From an uncultured Porphyromonadaceae bacterium (GTDB lineage: Bacteria; Bacteroidota; Bacteroidia; Bacteroidales; Muribaculaceae), in NCBI GenBank assembly GCA_902493335.1, contig CABUPJ010000002.1, forward strand, positions 21,356 to 85,355: a DNA stretch of 64,000 nt, written 5' to 3'. Numbering within the stretch: the stretch's first letter is position 1; each line of letters starts with the position of its first letter. The notes beneath the pieces were generated by a model. The model was not told where the DNA came from. It did not search any database and saw only the letters and a program-made list of their open reading frames with translations. Of the stretch, positions 8,453-16,968 are shown piece after piece. The position numbers and the translations under genes are program-made.

Positions 8453-9352
8453 TTACGCCTGCATCCGTCGGTATTCAAGAGGCGTACACCCCACGTTTTT
8501 CTTGAACGTGCGGCTGAAATGTTGGGAGTATTGGAAACCTAACTCGTATGCGATCTGACTGATTGTCAGTTGAGTATTCAATACCCATTCTTTTGATATA
8601 CGGATAAGTCTGTTCTGGATATATTCCTGTGCTGTCATGCCTGTTTCCCTTTTCACAAGGTCGCCGAAATAATTTGGCGAAAGACAGACCTTGTCTGCGA
8701 AATACCGGACTTGAGGCAATCCGCTTCTGCGCAGATTCTCGTCCTTGAAGTATTCATCCAATAGTTTCTCGAATTTTACAATGACATCATGATTCACTTC
8801 AGAGCGGGTGATGAACTGACGGTCGTAAAAACGCATACAGTAGTCAAGGAACAGCTCGATATTGGTAGCTATCAACCGTTTGCTGTGTTTGTCGATAGCG
8901 TGTTCCATTTCATAGCCTATCTTGTCGATGCAGTCAACCAATATTCTGCGCTCACGTTCCGAGACATGCAGAGCCTCGTTTGACTCGTATGAAAAGAACG
9001 AATAACGGTCTATCTCTCTGCCAAGCGGAGTGCCATGTAAAAGATCGGAGTGGAACAGGACTCCAAGACCGGATGGCTTTGAGCCTCTCTCCAGATCCAC
9101 ATTGGCGATTTGTCCGGGAGCAAAAGCGATAACACTTCCTTCCTGATAGTCGTAATTCTGACGGCCATAACGTATCTCGCCGCATTTTGCATCTTTCAGG
9201 TATATGCAATATACTCCGTAATTAAAGCGGAAATGATCGGGCCAGACGGGAGCCTTGGATAAGTCCACAACCGCGACAAGCGGATGCAGGGTTTCCAGTC
9301 CGAAAAGTTTGTTGTATTGGTCAATCGTATCAACCTTTATCACTTCTTCCAT
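8453..9352 (-). CDS. AraC-family transcriptional regulator of the cargo operon
   Basis: A 299-residue product from ATG 9352 (MEEVIKVDTIDQYN). The longer frame to 9457 adds a hydrophobic leader that runs over the promoter and is rejected. The N-terminal half is a cupin-like sensor domain (RQNYDYQEGSVIAFAPGQ). The C-terminal 100 residues contain the two AraC helix-turn-helix units (VRYFADKVCLSPNYFGDLVK; ISQIAYELGFQYSQHFSRTF) and end in FKKNVGCTPLEYRRM. It is divergent from the 15-gene cargo run, and the 261-bp gap carries direct repeats at a two-turn spacing. Control of that operon in response to its substrate is inferred. Confidence 0.9.
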   Translation of the reverse strand: MEEVIKVDTIDQYNKLFGLETLHPLVAVVDLSKAPVWPDHFRFNYGVYCIYLKDAKCGEIRYGRQNYDYQEGSVIAFAPGQIANVDLERGSKPSGLGVLFHSDLLHGTPLGREIDRYSFFSYESNEALHVSERERRILVDCIDKIGYEMEHAIDKHSKRLIATNIELFLDYCMRFYDRQFITRSEVNHDVIVKFEKLLDEYFKDENLRRSGLPQVRYFADKVCLSPNYFGDLVKRETGMTAQEYIQNRLIRISKEWVLNTQLTISQIAYELGFQYSQHFSRTFKKNVGCTPLEYRRMQA

Positions 9353-9373
9353 GACGGTTCTGTTTTTTGAGTG

Positions 9374-9381
9374 CAAAGATA
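9374..9381 (-). promoter_or_regulatory. -7 element of the AraC gene
   Basis: TATCTTTG on the minus strand fits TAnnTTTG and lies 21 bp before the ATG at 9352. This supports the shorter start. Confidence 0.5.
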
Positions 9382-9514
9382 ACCAAAATCGAGCAACGGA
9401 GAGACAGTACGGAGGGATAATCAGTAATAAAATCACAAAATCAAGTAAGATATGCACAAAATCACAGCGTTTCTTACAGCCTTGTCAATAAGGGTATTAT
9501 ACCTTGTGTTCATA

Positions 9515-9543
9515 ATCCGTAAGATGGTTACTCTTATCCGTAA
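9515..9543 (+). promoter_or_regulatory. Direct repeats with 21-bp period (candidate AraC operator)
   Basis: ATCCGTAA occurs at 9515-9522 and again at 9536-9543, 21 bp apart and thus on the same helical face. AraC-family dimers commonly bind such direct half-sites just upstream of the promoter. The second copy ends 31 bp before the -7 element at 9575. Confidence 0.5.
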
Positions 9544-9574
9544 TAGGGATACAGTCCGGCTCAACGAATGGTGC

Positions 9575-9582
9575 TAATTTTG
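9575..9582 (+). promoter_or_regulatory. -7 element of the cargo operon
   Basis: TAATTTTG matches TAnnTTTG, 31 bp before the ATG at 9614. No good -33 TTTG is seen at the right distance, which fits a promoter that needs an activator. Confidence 0.55.
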
Positions 9583-9613
9583 CATCGTGAAAACAATTCT
9601 AAAATTTACAGAC

Positions 9614-10420
9614 ATGAAAAAACTGATAATCACCCTGGCCATTGCGCTTTCGGCAATCGCCATCAATGCAAAGACATTGATTGTGTATTATAGCTTCACA
9701 AACAATGTCCGTACAATCGCCACGGAACTCCAGTCGCAGATCGGCGCCGATATGGTGGAGGTAGAGCCTGCGGAAGAAGGGCTGGATTACGCAGCCAACA
9801 ACTACGCCATCGGCAGCGCGCTTATCTCGGCAATCCGTGAAAATCCCGATGACGCGGCTTCATATCCTGAGATAAAGCCTGTGAATGTAAATCTCAGCGA
9901 ATACGATATGGTCATTGTAGCCGCTCCGCTGTGGTGGAGCAATATGGCCGCCCCGATGCAGACATTCCTATTCCACAACGGAGCGCAGATGCAGGGGAAG
10001 AAAATCGGTCTCATCGTTTCAAGCGCGAGCAGTGGCATAAGCGGTGTCGAAGCAGACGCACACCGACTGATTCCTGACGGAGATTTCGTGACACCGAGCC
10101 TGTGGATTCGCTCATCACAGACCTCAAACTGCCGTTCAATGATCTCATCGTGGCTTGCACAGATCGACTACAATAATCTGAGCGGCATCGAATCGGTGGT
10201 ATCGGACGCAGATGTAGGCCTCAGTCTCAGCTATGTCGCCGGCGGAATTATTGTCAACGGAGATGTCGATTCACTCTCGCTGTTCAATCTGTCGGGAGTA
10301 AAGGTATTTGAGACTTCCGACAATACCATCCCCACATCCTCACTGTCTTCCGGCTTATATCTGGCGCAGATAAATTCCGGAAAACAGAGTATCGCTAAGA
10401 AAATAATGATAAACCGTTAA
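9614..10420 (+). CDS. Exported flavodoxin-like protein with C-terminal sorting-like tail
   Basis: A 268-residue product. ATG 9614 is chosen because it begins a signal peptide (MKKLIITLAIALSAIAINA). A flavodoxin domain follows (about 20-180) with the FMN phosphate loop YYSFTNNVRTIA and the aromatic loop APLWWSNMAAPM. The last 75 residues form a separate beta-rich domain (SLFNLSGVKVF...GLYLAQINSGKQSIAKKIMINR) like the tails that direct type IX secretion or surface attachment in Bacteroidetes. Flavodoxins are normally cytosolic, so an exported one with a sorting-like tail is unusual. First gene of the cargo run; it may carry electrons or reduce a substrate outside the cytosol. Confidence 0.82.
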   Translation: MKKLIITLAIALSAIAINAKTLIVYYSFTNNVRTIATELQSQIGADMVEVEPAEEGLDYAANNYAIGSALISAIRENPDDAASYPEIKPVNVNLSEYDMVIVAAPLWWSNMAAPMQTFLFHNGAQMQGKKIGLIVSSASSGISGVEADAHRLIPDGDFVTPSLWIRSSQTSNCRSMISSWLAQIDYNNLSGIESVVSDADVGLSLSYVAGGIIVNGDVDSLSLFNLSGVKVFETSDNTIPTSSLSSGLYLAQINSGKQSIAKKIMINR

Positions 10421-10450
10421 TCCGAAACTCGGAATATAATACAAATACCC

Positions 10451-10951
10451 ATGAAGATATTTCAAGTATTCGTAACCATGACGGCCATTTTCTTGTCGTC
10501 CGGTTACATCAACGCTCAGAATATGGAAACAAAAGTACCGGAAACCAGCGCATTTCCCACAGGAAAACCGAATGAGGCATACGAACAATATTTCAGCGGC
10601 CGCTCATGGCTGGCTCCGCTGACCTCCATGAAGGAACTGAATGTACCTGTATCGAACGTGACATTCGAGCCGGGATGCCGCAATAACTGGCACAGCCATA
10701 CCGGAGGACAGCTGCTTGTCTGTGTCGGTGGTGAAGGCTACTATCAGGAGAAAGGCAAACCTGCTCGGCGGCTTAAAGCCGGCGATGTGGTCGAAATAGC
10801 ACCGGATGTGGTGCATTGGCACGGAGCGGCCCCTGACAGCTGGTTCTCTCATCTGGCTGTCGAATGCAATCCGCAGACCAACAAGAATACATGGCTCAGC
10901 CCTGTAACGGACGAGGAATATGCCGAAGCTGTTAAGCATCAGAATCAATAA
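10451..10951 (+). CDS. Exported cupin-domain protein
   Basis: A 166-residue protein with signal peptide (MKIFQVFVTMTAIFLSSGYINA) and one conserved-barrel cupin. The first metal motif is WHSHTGGQLLVCVGGEG and the second GDVVEIAPDVVHWHGAAPD, giving the usual His/Gln/His ligands. Related cupins are often encoded beside carboxymuconolactone decarboxylase-like genes, as here (16110), and are sometimes fused to them. It probably acts in the periplasm on a small oxygenated or aromatic compound. The reaction is unknown. It starts 30 bp after the flavodoxin gene. Confidence 0.83.
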   Translation: MKIFQVFVTMTAIFLSSGYINAQNMETKVPETSAFPTGKPNEAYEQYFSGRSWLAPLTSMKELNVPVSNVTFEPGCRNNWHSHTGGQLLVCVGGEGYYQEKGKPARRLKAGDVVEIAPDVVHWHGAAPDSWFSHLAVECNPQTNKNTWLSPVTDEEYAEAVKHQNQ

Positions 10952-10995
10952 ATATAGAGAACGGGTATCAGCATCCATTTCAAACGCGTATAAAA

Positions 10996-12123
10996 ATGAA
11001 AGCAAGAACTATTTTCTCCGCATCCATATCAACTGTCTTAATGTTGTTGGCAGCGTTCTCAGCAAACGCGCAGACACAGGCGACAAAGGCAACTGTGTAT
11101 TTTACCAGTGAAATCACTCCTGAAAGTCTTGTTAAGATATACAAGGCTCTTGGCAAAGAGGCTACCGGCAAAGTCGCGGTAAAAATCAGCACAGGGGAAT
11201 CGGCCCAGAGCAATCACCTCCGCCCTGAACTGATAGGTTCCTTGGTTCACGAAGTAAACGGGTCTATTGTAGAGTGCAACACCGCTTATGGCGGCAACCG
11301 TTCAAACACAGCGGCTCATCGCCGTGCGATAGAACAACGAGGCTATGGCGACATTGCTGAAGTTGATATAATGGATGCAGACGGATATATCGACCTGCCT
11401 GTAACGGATACAAAATACCTCAAATATAATCGTGTCGGAAGTCATTTGTCCAATTACGATTTCCTTATAAATCTCGCCCATTTCAAGGGTCATGCAATGG
11501 GCGGATTCGGAGGTGTGCTTAAAAACCAAAGCATCGGCATCGCTACTCCGGAAGGAAAAACGCTCATACATACCGCAGGAAGGTATGATGATCCGAGATA
11601 TGTATTTCAAAATCCGTCAGGGCAGGACGCTTTTCTGGAGTCAATGGCAGCTGCGGCACAGTCCGTTCACGATTACTTCAAAGGTAATACGATTTATATC
11701 AATGTCATGAACAATCTTTCTGTCGATTGCGATTGTGACGGTCATCCGTCTGCACCGCAAATGAAAGATATAGGGATTCTGGCATCTCTTGATCCGGTGG
11801 CATTGGACAAGGCTTGTCTGGATTTGATATTCAATCATCAGTCAACTACCGGCGACAACAGCGCGCCATTAGTGCAGCGGATAAACGGACGGCACGGAGC
11901 GCACATCGTTGACTATGCCGCTGAAATCGGATTAGGCTCATTGTCATACGAATTGGTTGACATCACTAACTCATCCGCAGTTGAGTCGATTTCTGTAAAC
12001 GGTGTTCAAAAATACAATGTGTATGGTCTTGACGGAGTGAAGATATTATCTAACGCAGACAATATTGATTCATTGACACCGGGCATATATATTATCAACG
12101 GAGTCAAAACACAAATAAAATAA
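10996..12123 (+). CDS. Exported DUF362 protein with C-terminal sorting-like tail
   Basis: A 375-residue protein. Signal peptide 1-25 (LMLLAAFSANAQ) precedes a DUF362 domain (about 30-315) with HFKGHAMGGFGGVLKNQSIG and NNLSVDCDCDGHPSAPQMKD; the CxC pair could bind a metal or Fe-S centre. The C-terminal 50 residues (YNVYGLDGVKIL...GIYIINGVKTQIK) are a short sorting-like tail. DUF362 proteins have no settled function but often accompany ferredoxins and flavoproteins. A close paralogue without the tail but with a lipobox lies at 19725 in the same run. The two probably do the same chemistry at different places in the envelope. Confidence 0.8.
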   Translation: MKARTIFSASISTVLMLLAAFSANAQTQATKATVYFTSEITPESLVKIYKALGKEATGKVAVKISTGESAQSNHLRPELIGSLVHEVNGSIVECNTAYGGNRSNTAAHRRAIEQRGYGDIAEVDIMDADGYIDLPVTDTKYLKYNRVGSHLSNYDFLINLAHFKGHAMGGFGGVLKNQSIGIATPEGKTLIHTAGRYDDPRYVFQNPSGQDAFLESMAAAAQSVHDYFKGNTIYINVMNNLSVDCDCDGHPSAPQMKDIGILASLDPVALDKACLDLIFNHQSTTGDNSAPLVQRINGRHGAHIVDYAAEIGLGSLSYELVDITNSSAVESISVNGVQKYNVYGLDGVKILSNADNIDSLTPGIYIINGVKTQIK

Positions 12124-12133
12124 TCAAGAAATC

Positions 12134-12697
12134 ATGAAGAAGAATATAGGTTCGGTATTAGCTCTTTACCCCACACCGACAGTCGTTGTGGGAACAATGA
12201 TAGAGGACAAACCGACATGGCTGTTGGCCGGTCATGTAGGCATAATAGGCCACGACCGAATTATGGTGAGTCTGTTCAATAAGCACCATACAAATCAAGG
12301 CATCATAAATACCGGGCATCTGTCCGTGAACATTGTGGACGAAGCCCTGCTTCCCCGTGCGGACTATGTCGGGATTACAAGCGGCGCGAAAACAGACAAG
12401 TCGCAGGTTTTCGCATGGCATCCCGGAGAAGCCGGCACACCCGTAATCGAGGACAGCCCGCTGGTCATGGAATGTGAAGTGACGGACAATTACAAAACTG
12501 AGACATTCGACAACTTCATCTGTAAAATCGCCAACACATACATAGAGGAGGAAATGCTCAACGTAGATGGCAAAGTGGACTATAACAAGCTGAAGCCCGT
12601 CCTCTTTGAGATGCCTACCTATTCCTACCTGCGTACCGGTGAGATGATAGGCAAATGCACTACGCTCGGCAACAAATTCCGGGAGGAGAACATGTAA
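12134..12697 (+). CDS. Flavin reductase-like protein (FMN-binding split barrel)
   Basis: A 187-residue cytosolic protein. The start (GSVLALYPTPTVVVGTMIEDKPTWLLAGHVG) and TNQGIINTGHLSVNIVDEALLPRADYVGI are typical of the flavin reductase-like domain, which binds FMN and usually reduces flavin with NAD(P)H. It begins 10 bp after the DUF362 gene and is followed by the tautomerase gene. It may deliver reduced flavin to the other flavoproteins of the operon or act directly on the substrate. No signal peptide is present. Confidence 0.83.
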   Translation: MKKNIGSVLALYPTPTVVVGTMIEDKPTWLLAGHVGIIGHDRIMVSLFNKHHTNQGIINTGHLSVNIVDEALLPRADYVGITSGAKTDKSQVFAWHPGEAGTPVIEDSPLVMECEVTDNYKTETFDNFICKIANTYIEEEMLNVDGKVDYNKLKPVLFEMPTYSYLRTGEMIGKCTTLGNKFREENM

Positions 12698-12733
12698 TAC
12701 AAATCGTACAACCTGATTAAAACAGAAAATATC

Positions 12734-12922
12734 ATGCCTTCAATAACAATGGAACTGGTCAAGATGAGCAAGGAGAAGAAAGCTCAGCTGGTCAAGGAAG
12801 TAACCGAATCGACAGCACGCATCACCGGGCTGCCCGAACATGTCATCTTCGTCTTCATCAAGGAGAACGAGCCGGAGAACGTAGGTGTAGGAGGTGTCCT
12901 ACTGCCGGATATGAACAAATGA
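12734..12922 (+). CDS. 4-oxalocrotonate tautomerase family protein
   Basis: A 62-residue protein, the classic length of this family. Pro2 becomes the N-terminal catalytic base after loss of Met (MPSITMELVKMSKEKKAQLV). The family forms homohexamers or trimers of dimers that shift double bonds in 2-hydroxymuconate-type keto-enols. A basic residue usually found at position 11 of the mature enzyme is matched here by Lys, with SKEKK following. The C-terminal EPENVGVGGVLLPD is a usual ending. Its presence supports a substrate with a conjugated enol or aromatic-derived carbonyl. It lies 13 bp before the next gene. Confidence 0.85.
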   Translation: MPSITMELVKMSKEKKAQLVKEVTESTARITGLPEHVIFVFIKENEPENVGVGGVLLPDMNK

Positions 12923-12935
12923 CGACGCGCAGAAT

Positions 12936-13574
12936 ATGGATACATTGAAAGTATTACTGGTAAACGGAAGCCCCCACAAAGACGGGTGCGTTCATACCGC
13001 CTTGTCGGAAATTGCCGGCACGCTGAAAGCCGAAGGCGTCGAATCCACCATATTCTGGGTAGGGAACCAACCCGTAGCCGGATGTATCGGTTGCGGGGCG
13101 TGCGTGGGAAAGCGCAGTTGCTTCCGGGATGACAAAGTCAACGAGTTCGTGAAGATAATGGACGAATACGATGGCTTCGTGTTCGGCACCCCCGTACACT
13201 ATGCGGCGGCAAGCGGTGCGATGACCTCGTTCCTCGACCGGGTGTTCATGATTGACGAGTACAACGGCGACCACTTTGCCGGAAAGCCTGCCGCTGCCGT
13301 TGCCACCTGCCGCCGCAGTGGTGCCACGGCTGCACTCGACCAGATGAACAAGTACATGGCCGACTGCAATATGCCCATCGTACCGTCGCAATACTGGAAC
13401 GTGGTCCACGGAAATACACCGGACGAAATACGCCGTGATGTGGAGGGTCTGCAAACCATGCGCACCCTCGCGAGAAACATGGCGTGGCTGCTGAAGTGCA
13501 TCGCAACAGGGCGTGAACACGGCATTGAGTTCCCGGCCCACGAACAGCATACGATGACAAATTTCATACGTTAA
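12936..13574 (+). CDS. Iron-sulfur flavoprotein / NADPH-dependent FMN reductase-like
   Basis: A 212-residue flavodoxin-fold protein. The FMN loop is NGSPHKDGCVHTAL (residues 10-23). It is followed by GCIGCGACVGKRSCFRDD, a Cx2Cx2Cx5C cluster-binding motif as in the iron-sulfur flavoproteins (Isf) of anaerobes, then GTPVHYAAASGAMTSFLDR for the flavin ring and PAAAVATCRRSG. It has no signal peptide, so it is cytosolic. It would pass electrons one at a time between a 4Fe-4S centre and FMN. A Tat-exported relative is encoded at 16969. Confidence 0.85.
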   Translation: MDTLKVLLVNGSPHKDGCVHTALSEIAGTLKAEGVESTIFWVGNQPVAGCIGCGACVGKRSCFRDDKVNEFVKIMDEYDGFVFGTPVHYAAASGAMTSFLDRVFMIDEYNGDHFAGKPAAAVATCRRSGATAALDQMNKYMADCNMPIVPSQYWNVVHGNTPDEIRRDVEGLQTMRTLARNMAWLLKCIATGREHGIEFPAHEQHTMTNFIR

Positions 13575-13622
13575 ACAATCAGATTCAACAAAACAATCAA
13601 AAACAGATAAGGAGAAATAAAA

Positions 13623-14567
13623 ATGAAAAATCAACCGTCAATAGCATTAGGCACATGGTCGTGGGGCGCAGGATTCGCCGGCGGCGACCAGGTATTCGGA
13701 AACAACCTCGGAGTGAACGAACTGAAGCCCGTATTCGACGCGGCAATGGCAGGAGGTCTGAACCTGTGGGATTCTGCCGTGGTGTATGGCATGGGCGCTT
13801 CGGAAAGCGTACTCGCCGCGTTCACCAAAGAGTGCAACCGTGAGGACGTACTTATCTCAACGAAGTTCACACCCCAGATTGCCGGGGATTCTGCCAATCC
13901 CGTAGAGGATATGCTCGACAGCAGCCTCGAACGCTTCGGCACGGACTATATCGACATCTACTGGATTCACAATCCCGCGGATGTGGAGAAGTGGACCCCG
14001 TTCCTTGCCGACCTCGTGAAAAGCGGCAAAGTAAAACGTGTGGGTGTCTCCAACCACAACCTTGCGCAGATCAAGCGTGCGGAAGAGATACTTTCCAAAG
14101 AAGGAGTGCATATTTCCGCCGTGCAGAACCATTTCAGCCTCCTTTACCGTTCGTCGGAGAAAGCGGGCATTCTTGACTACTGCAAGGAGAACGGCATAGA
14201 CTTCTGGGCATACATGGTGCTGGAACAAGGTGCGTTAAGCGGAAAATATGACACCACCCACCCGCTGCCTGCCGGAAGCCAGCGCGGTGACACCTACAAT
14301 CCGCTGTTGCCGCAAATTGAAAAGCTCGTTGCCGTGATGCGCACTGTCGGTGACAAATACGGCGTCACTCCGGCGCAGGTCGCCTTGGCCTGGGCGATTG
14401 GCAAGGGAACGACACCTATCATCGGCGTGACTAAACCTGCCCAGGTGCAGGATGCGCTGGAAGCCATAAAGGTAAAGCTTACCGACGAGGATATGAAAAC
14501 TCTGGAGGAAGCTGCTGAAAGTACCGGAGTCGATACAAGAGGCTCGTGGGAAATGCCTATGGTGTAA
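13623..14567 (+). CDS. Aldo/keto reductase
   Basis: A 314-residue (beta/alpha)8 NADPH-dependent oxidoreductase. The catalytic tetrad is visible: Asp and Tyr in LWDSAVVYGMG, Lys in LISTKFTPQ and His in IYWIHNPADVEKW. The NADPH-binding end reads AIGKGTTPIIGVTKPAQVQDAL. It reduces carbonyls to alcohols in the cytosol; the substrate cannot be told from sequence. A shorter AKR of another subfamily is encoded at 20817 in the same run. It starts 48 bp after the iron-sulfur flavoprotein gene. Confidence 0.9.
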   Translation: MKNQPSIALGTWSWGAGFAGGDQVFGNNLGVNELKPVFDAAMAGGLNLWDSAVVYGMGASESVLAAFTKECNREDVLISTKFTPQIAGDSANPVEDMLDSSLERFGTDYIDIYWIHNPADVEKWTPFLADLVKSGKVKRVGVSNHNLAQIKRAEEILSKEGVHISAVQNHFSLLYRSSEKAGILDYCKENGIDFWAYMVLEQGALSGKYDTTHPLPAGSQRGDTYNPLLPQIEKLVAVMRTVGDKYGVTPAQVALAWAIGKGTTPIIGVTKPAQVQDALEAIKVKLTDEDMKTLEEAAESTGVDTRGSWEMPMV

Positions 14568-14585
14568 TCTCTAAAATCAAATGAC

Positions 14586-15077
14586 ATGAGTAGTCCGAAA
14601 ATATTGGTCGCCTATTTCTCTTGCAGCGGTACGACAAGAGAGGCTGCCCGTGAACTGGCGGCCGTGGCCAACGCCGATATGTATGAAATAGTACCGGAAC
14701 AACCTTACACGGATGCCGACTTGAACTGGAATGACCGGCAAAGCCGCAGTTCCGTGGAGATGCGTGATGCGACATCCCGTCCTGCCATTGCAGGACGGGT
14801 GTCCGATATGGAGAAGTACGATGTGGTATTCATCGGTTTTCCCGTATGGTGGTACATTGCGCCGACCATCATAAACACGTTCATCGAAAGCCACGACCTT
14901 GCAGGCAAGAAGGTGGTGCCGTTTGCCACTTCGGGTGGTAGCGGCATTGCCAACTGCGAGAAAAACCTGCGTAAAGCCTATCCCGAAATAGACTGGTGTG
15001 CCGGGAAACTGCTGAACAGATCTTTGTCTGAAAAACAGTTCACGGAGTGGCTTGAATCTATAACCGGGGGAAAATAA
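14586..15077 (+). CDS. Flavodoxin-like protein (cytosolic)
   Basis: A 163-residue flavodoxin. FMN phosphate loop YFSCSGTTREAAREL (residues 10-24); flavin-ring loop IGFPVWWYIAPTIINTF; conserved PFATSGGSGIANCEKNL. It has no signal peptide, unlike the exported flavodoxin of the same family at 9614, so the operon has a matching pair on both sides of the inner membrane. Length and motifs agree with the short-chain flavodoxin-like oxidoreductases common in gut Bacteroidales. Only 6 bp separate it from the next gene. Confidence 0.88.
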   Translation: MSSPKILVAYFSCSGTTREAARELAAVANADMYEIVPEQPYTDADLNWNDRQSRSSVEMRDATSRPAIAGRVSDMEKYDVVFIGFPVWWYIAPTIINTFIESHDLAGKKVVPFATSGGSGIANCEKNLRKAYPEIDWCAGKLLNRSLSEKQFTEWLESITGGK

Positions 15078-15083
15078 CTCGAT

Positions 15084-16097
15084 ATGGGAAGAAAACTGGT
15101 TTTACTCATGGCTATGTCCACACTCTTTATCAGCTGTCCGGTATTCGGGCAGACCATTGATGTGCATTGCCACAACATCCTGCCTGAATACATGGCGGTG
15201 CTGGAAAAGCACGGTGCCGCAATGGAAGAGACCTTTCCATTGCCTGCTTGGAACGTGGAATCACATATCGCTTTCATGCAGAAAGCCGGAATAGAATGTT
15301 CGGTTCTGTCGATGCCCGCTCCGCAACCGTGGTTCGGTGATACGGAGGAAAGCAGACGTGTTATTCGTGAATACAATGAGTATTGCGCCCGTCTGAAGAA
15401 GGAGTATCCGGGAAAATTCAAGTTCTGCGCAGCGTTGCCCCTGCCCGATGTTGATGCTGCTATCGAGGAAGCCGTTTACGCGCTCGACACATTGGGCGCG
15501 GACGGGGTAAAGCTGGCGACAAACAGCCGGGGGCAATATATCGGGGATGAAGCACTTGACCCGTTGATGAAGGTGCTGAACGACAGAAATGCCATAATCA
15601 TCATACATCCGCACAAGCCTACACCGGTTAATGACAGTATCATTGCCACCGCCCCGCTTGCGGTATATGAATATCCGGCCGAAACGACCCGTGCCGTTGT
15701 CAATATGATTTCGCGCAATGTGCTGGCACGTAACCCCAATGTCAAGGTCGTTGTACCACATTGCGGTTCCTTCCTGCCGATGGCAATACCCCGCATGAAA
15801 GCCGTCCATCCGGCGATGCTTGCCAAAGGTTTTATGGAACAGATGGACTGGGAAAACAATCTCTCGCGCCTGTATTACGACCTTGCCGGAGGCGCAAGCC
15901 CCGAAATCGTGAAGATGATGCTTACAATTACCACCCCGGAGCATATTCTCTACGGCTCGGATTATCCCTATATGCCTGACAACGTATTGCAGGGGAACCT
16001 GACACGGATGCGCGAACAGTTTGCCGCCGACAAGGAGCTGGCGCCGTACACGGAACGGTTCTTCTCGAAGAATGCCCGTGAATTATTCAACAGATAA
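15084..16097 (+). CDS. Exported amidohydrolase (ACMSD-like TIM barrel)
   Basis: A 337-residue protein. Signal peptide 1-23 (LVLLMAMSTLFISCPVFGQ) is followed by a metal-dependent TIM barrel of the amidohydrolase_2 family: IDVHCHNILPEY gives the HxH metal ligands, IIIHPHKPTPV and VVPHCGSFLP further His, and ILYGSDYPYMPDN the Asp. Relatives include aminocarboxymuconate-semialdehyde decarboxylase and gamma-resorcylate decarboxylase, which remove CO2 from aromatic-derived acids. An exported member is uncommon. It lies between the cytosolic flavodoxin gene (6 bp) and the CMD-like gene (12 bp). Confidence 0.84.
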   Translation: MGRKLVLLMAMSTLFISCPVFGQTIDVHCHNILPEYMAVLEKHGAAMEETFPLPAWNVESHIAFMQKAGIECSVLSMPAPQPWFGDTEESRRVIREYNEYCARLKKEYPGKFKFCAALPLPDVDAAIEEAVYALDTLGADGVKLATNSRGQYIGDEALDPLMKVLNDRNAIIIIHPHKPTPVNDSIIATAPLAVYEYPAETTRAVVNMISRNVLARNPNVKVVVPHCGSFLPMAIPRMKAVHPAMLAKGFMEQMDWENNLSRLYYDLAGGASPEIVKMMLTITTPEHILYGSDYPYMPDNVLQGNLTRMREQFAADKELAPYTERFFSKNARELFNR

Positions 16098-16109
16098 AAA
16101 CAGAAAACA

Positions 16110-16946
16110 ATGAAAAAAGTAATTCTTGGTTTATTGCTGGTTGCCGTTTCGCTACCGGCTTTTGCCCAGACAGCAGAAAAGACAAACGATATGGACAGAA
16201 TAGAATTATGCAAGGAAAACTACACGGCCCTGTTCGGCGGTGAGGCACTTAACGAAGGCGGTACAGATCCGGAAATCATGGACATCCTCCAGAAATACAT
16301 TTTCGGTGAAGTGTTCCGCACGGGAGATCTGGACATAAAGACACGAGAAATGATCACCTGCGTATGTCTCGCCACCATGCAGCAACTGCCACAACTGAAG
16401 GGGCATACGGGAGCCGCACTCAATGTCGGGGTCACGCCCATAGAGTTGCGCGAGGCAGTTTACCAGTGCGCTCCCATCATCGGATTCCCCAAAGTCCTGA
16501 ATGCGATGACTGCCGTCAACGAAGCCTTCACGGAGCGCGGAATCAAAGTGCCGCTGGAAACACAGACGACCGTCACTGAAGAGAACCGCTACGAGAAAGG
16601 GCATGAAATCCAATATCCGCTTTACGGAGACCGGATGAAAGAGGCGATGAAGGACGTACCCGGCGGCATGGGCGAAAAGGTCGCGCGTTTTCTGACCGAA
16701 GTACACTTCGGCGACTTCCAGACACGAAGCGGCCTTGACACGCAGACACGAGAACTGCTGACCTACTGCGTCCTGACCGTCATCGGAGCGGAACCGCAAC
16801 TTCACGCCCATCTTCGCGCCAACCTGAAGGCGGGTAACAGCAAGGAGCGGGTGACGGCTGCCGTCATCCAGTGTATGCCTTACATCGGCTTTCCGGCCGC
16901 ACTTAAGGCATTGAACATCATCAAGGATTTCCAGCCGGAAAATTAA
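16110..16946 (+). CDS. Exported carboxymuconolactone decarboxylase-like protein, two CMD domains
   Basis: A 278-residue protein. Signal peptide 1-20 (KVILGLLLVAVSLPAFAQ) precedes two tandem CMD/AhpD-like domains. The first contains TREMITCVCLATMQQLPQLKGH and the second TRELLTYCVLTVIGAEPQLHAH; each ends with xxQCxPxIGFPxxLxA. The Cys and His in these helices are the usual active-site residues. Neither half has the CxxC of true peroxidase AhpD, so a lactone decarboxylase or isomerase-type role is more likely. It fits the tautomerase, cupin and ACMSD-like genes nearby. Confidence 0.86.
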   Translation: MKKVILGLLLVAVSLPAFAQTAEKTNDMDRIELCKENYTALFGGEALNEGGTDPEIMDILQKYIFGEVFRTGDLDIKTREMITCVCLATMQQLPQLKGHTGAALNVGVTPIELREAVYQCAPIIGFPKVLNAMTAVNEAFTERGIKVPLETQTTVTEENRYEKGHEIQYPLYGDRMKEAMKDVPGGMGEKVARFLTEVHFGDFQTRSGLDTQTRELLTYCVLTVIGAEPQLHAHLRANLKAGNSKERVTAAVIQCMPYIGFPAALKALNIIKDFQPEN

Positions 16947-16968
16947 AAGAATTTTTATCGGTAACAGA

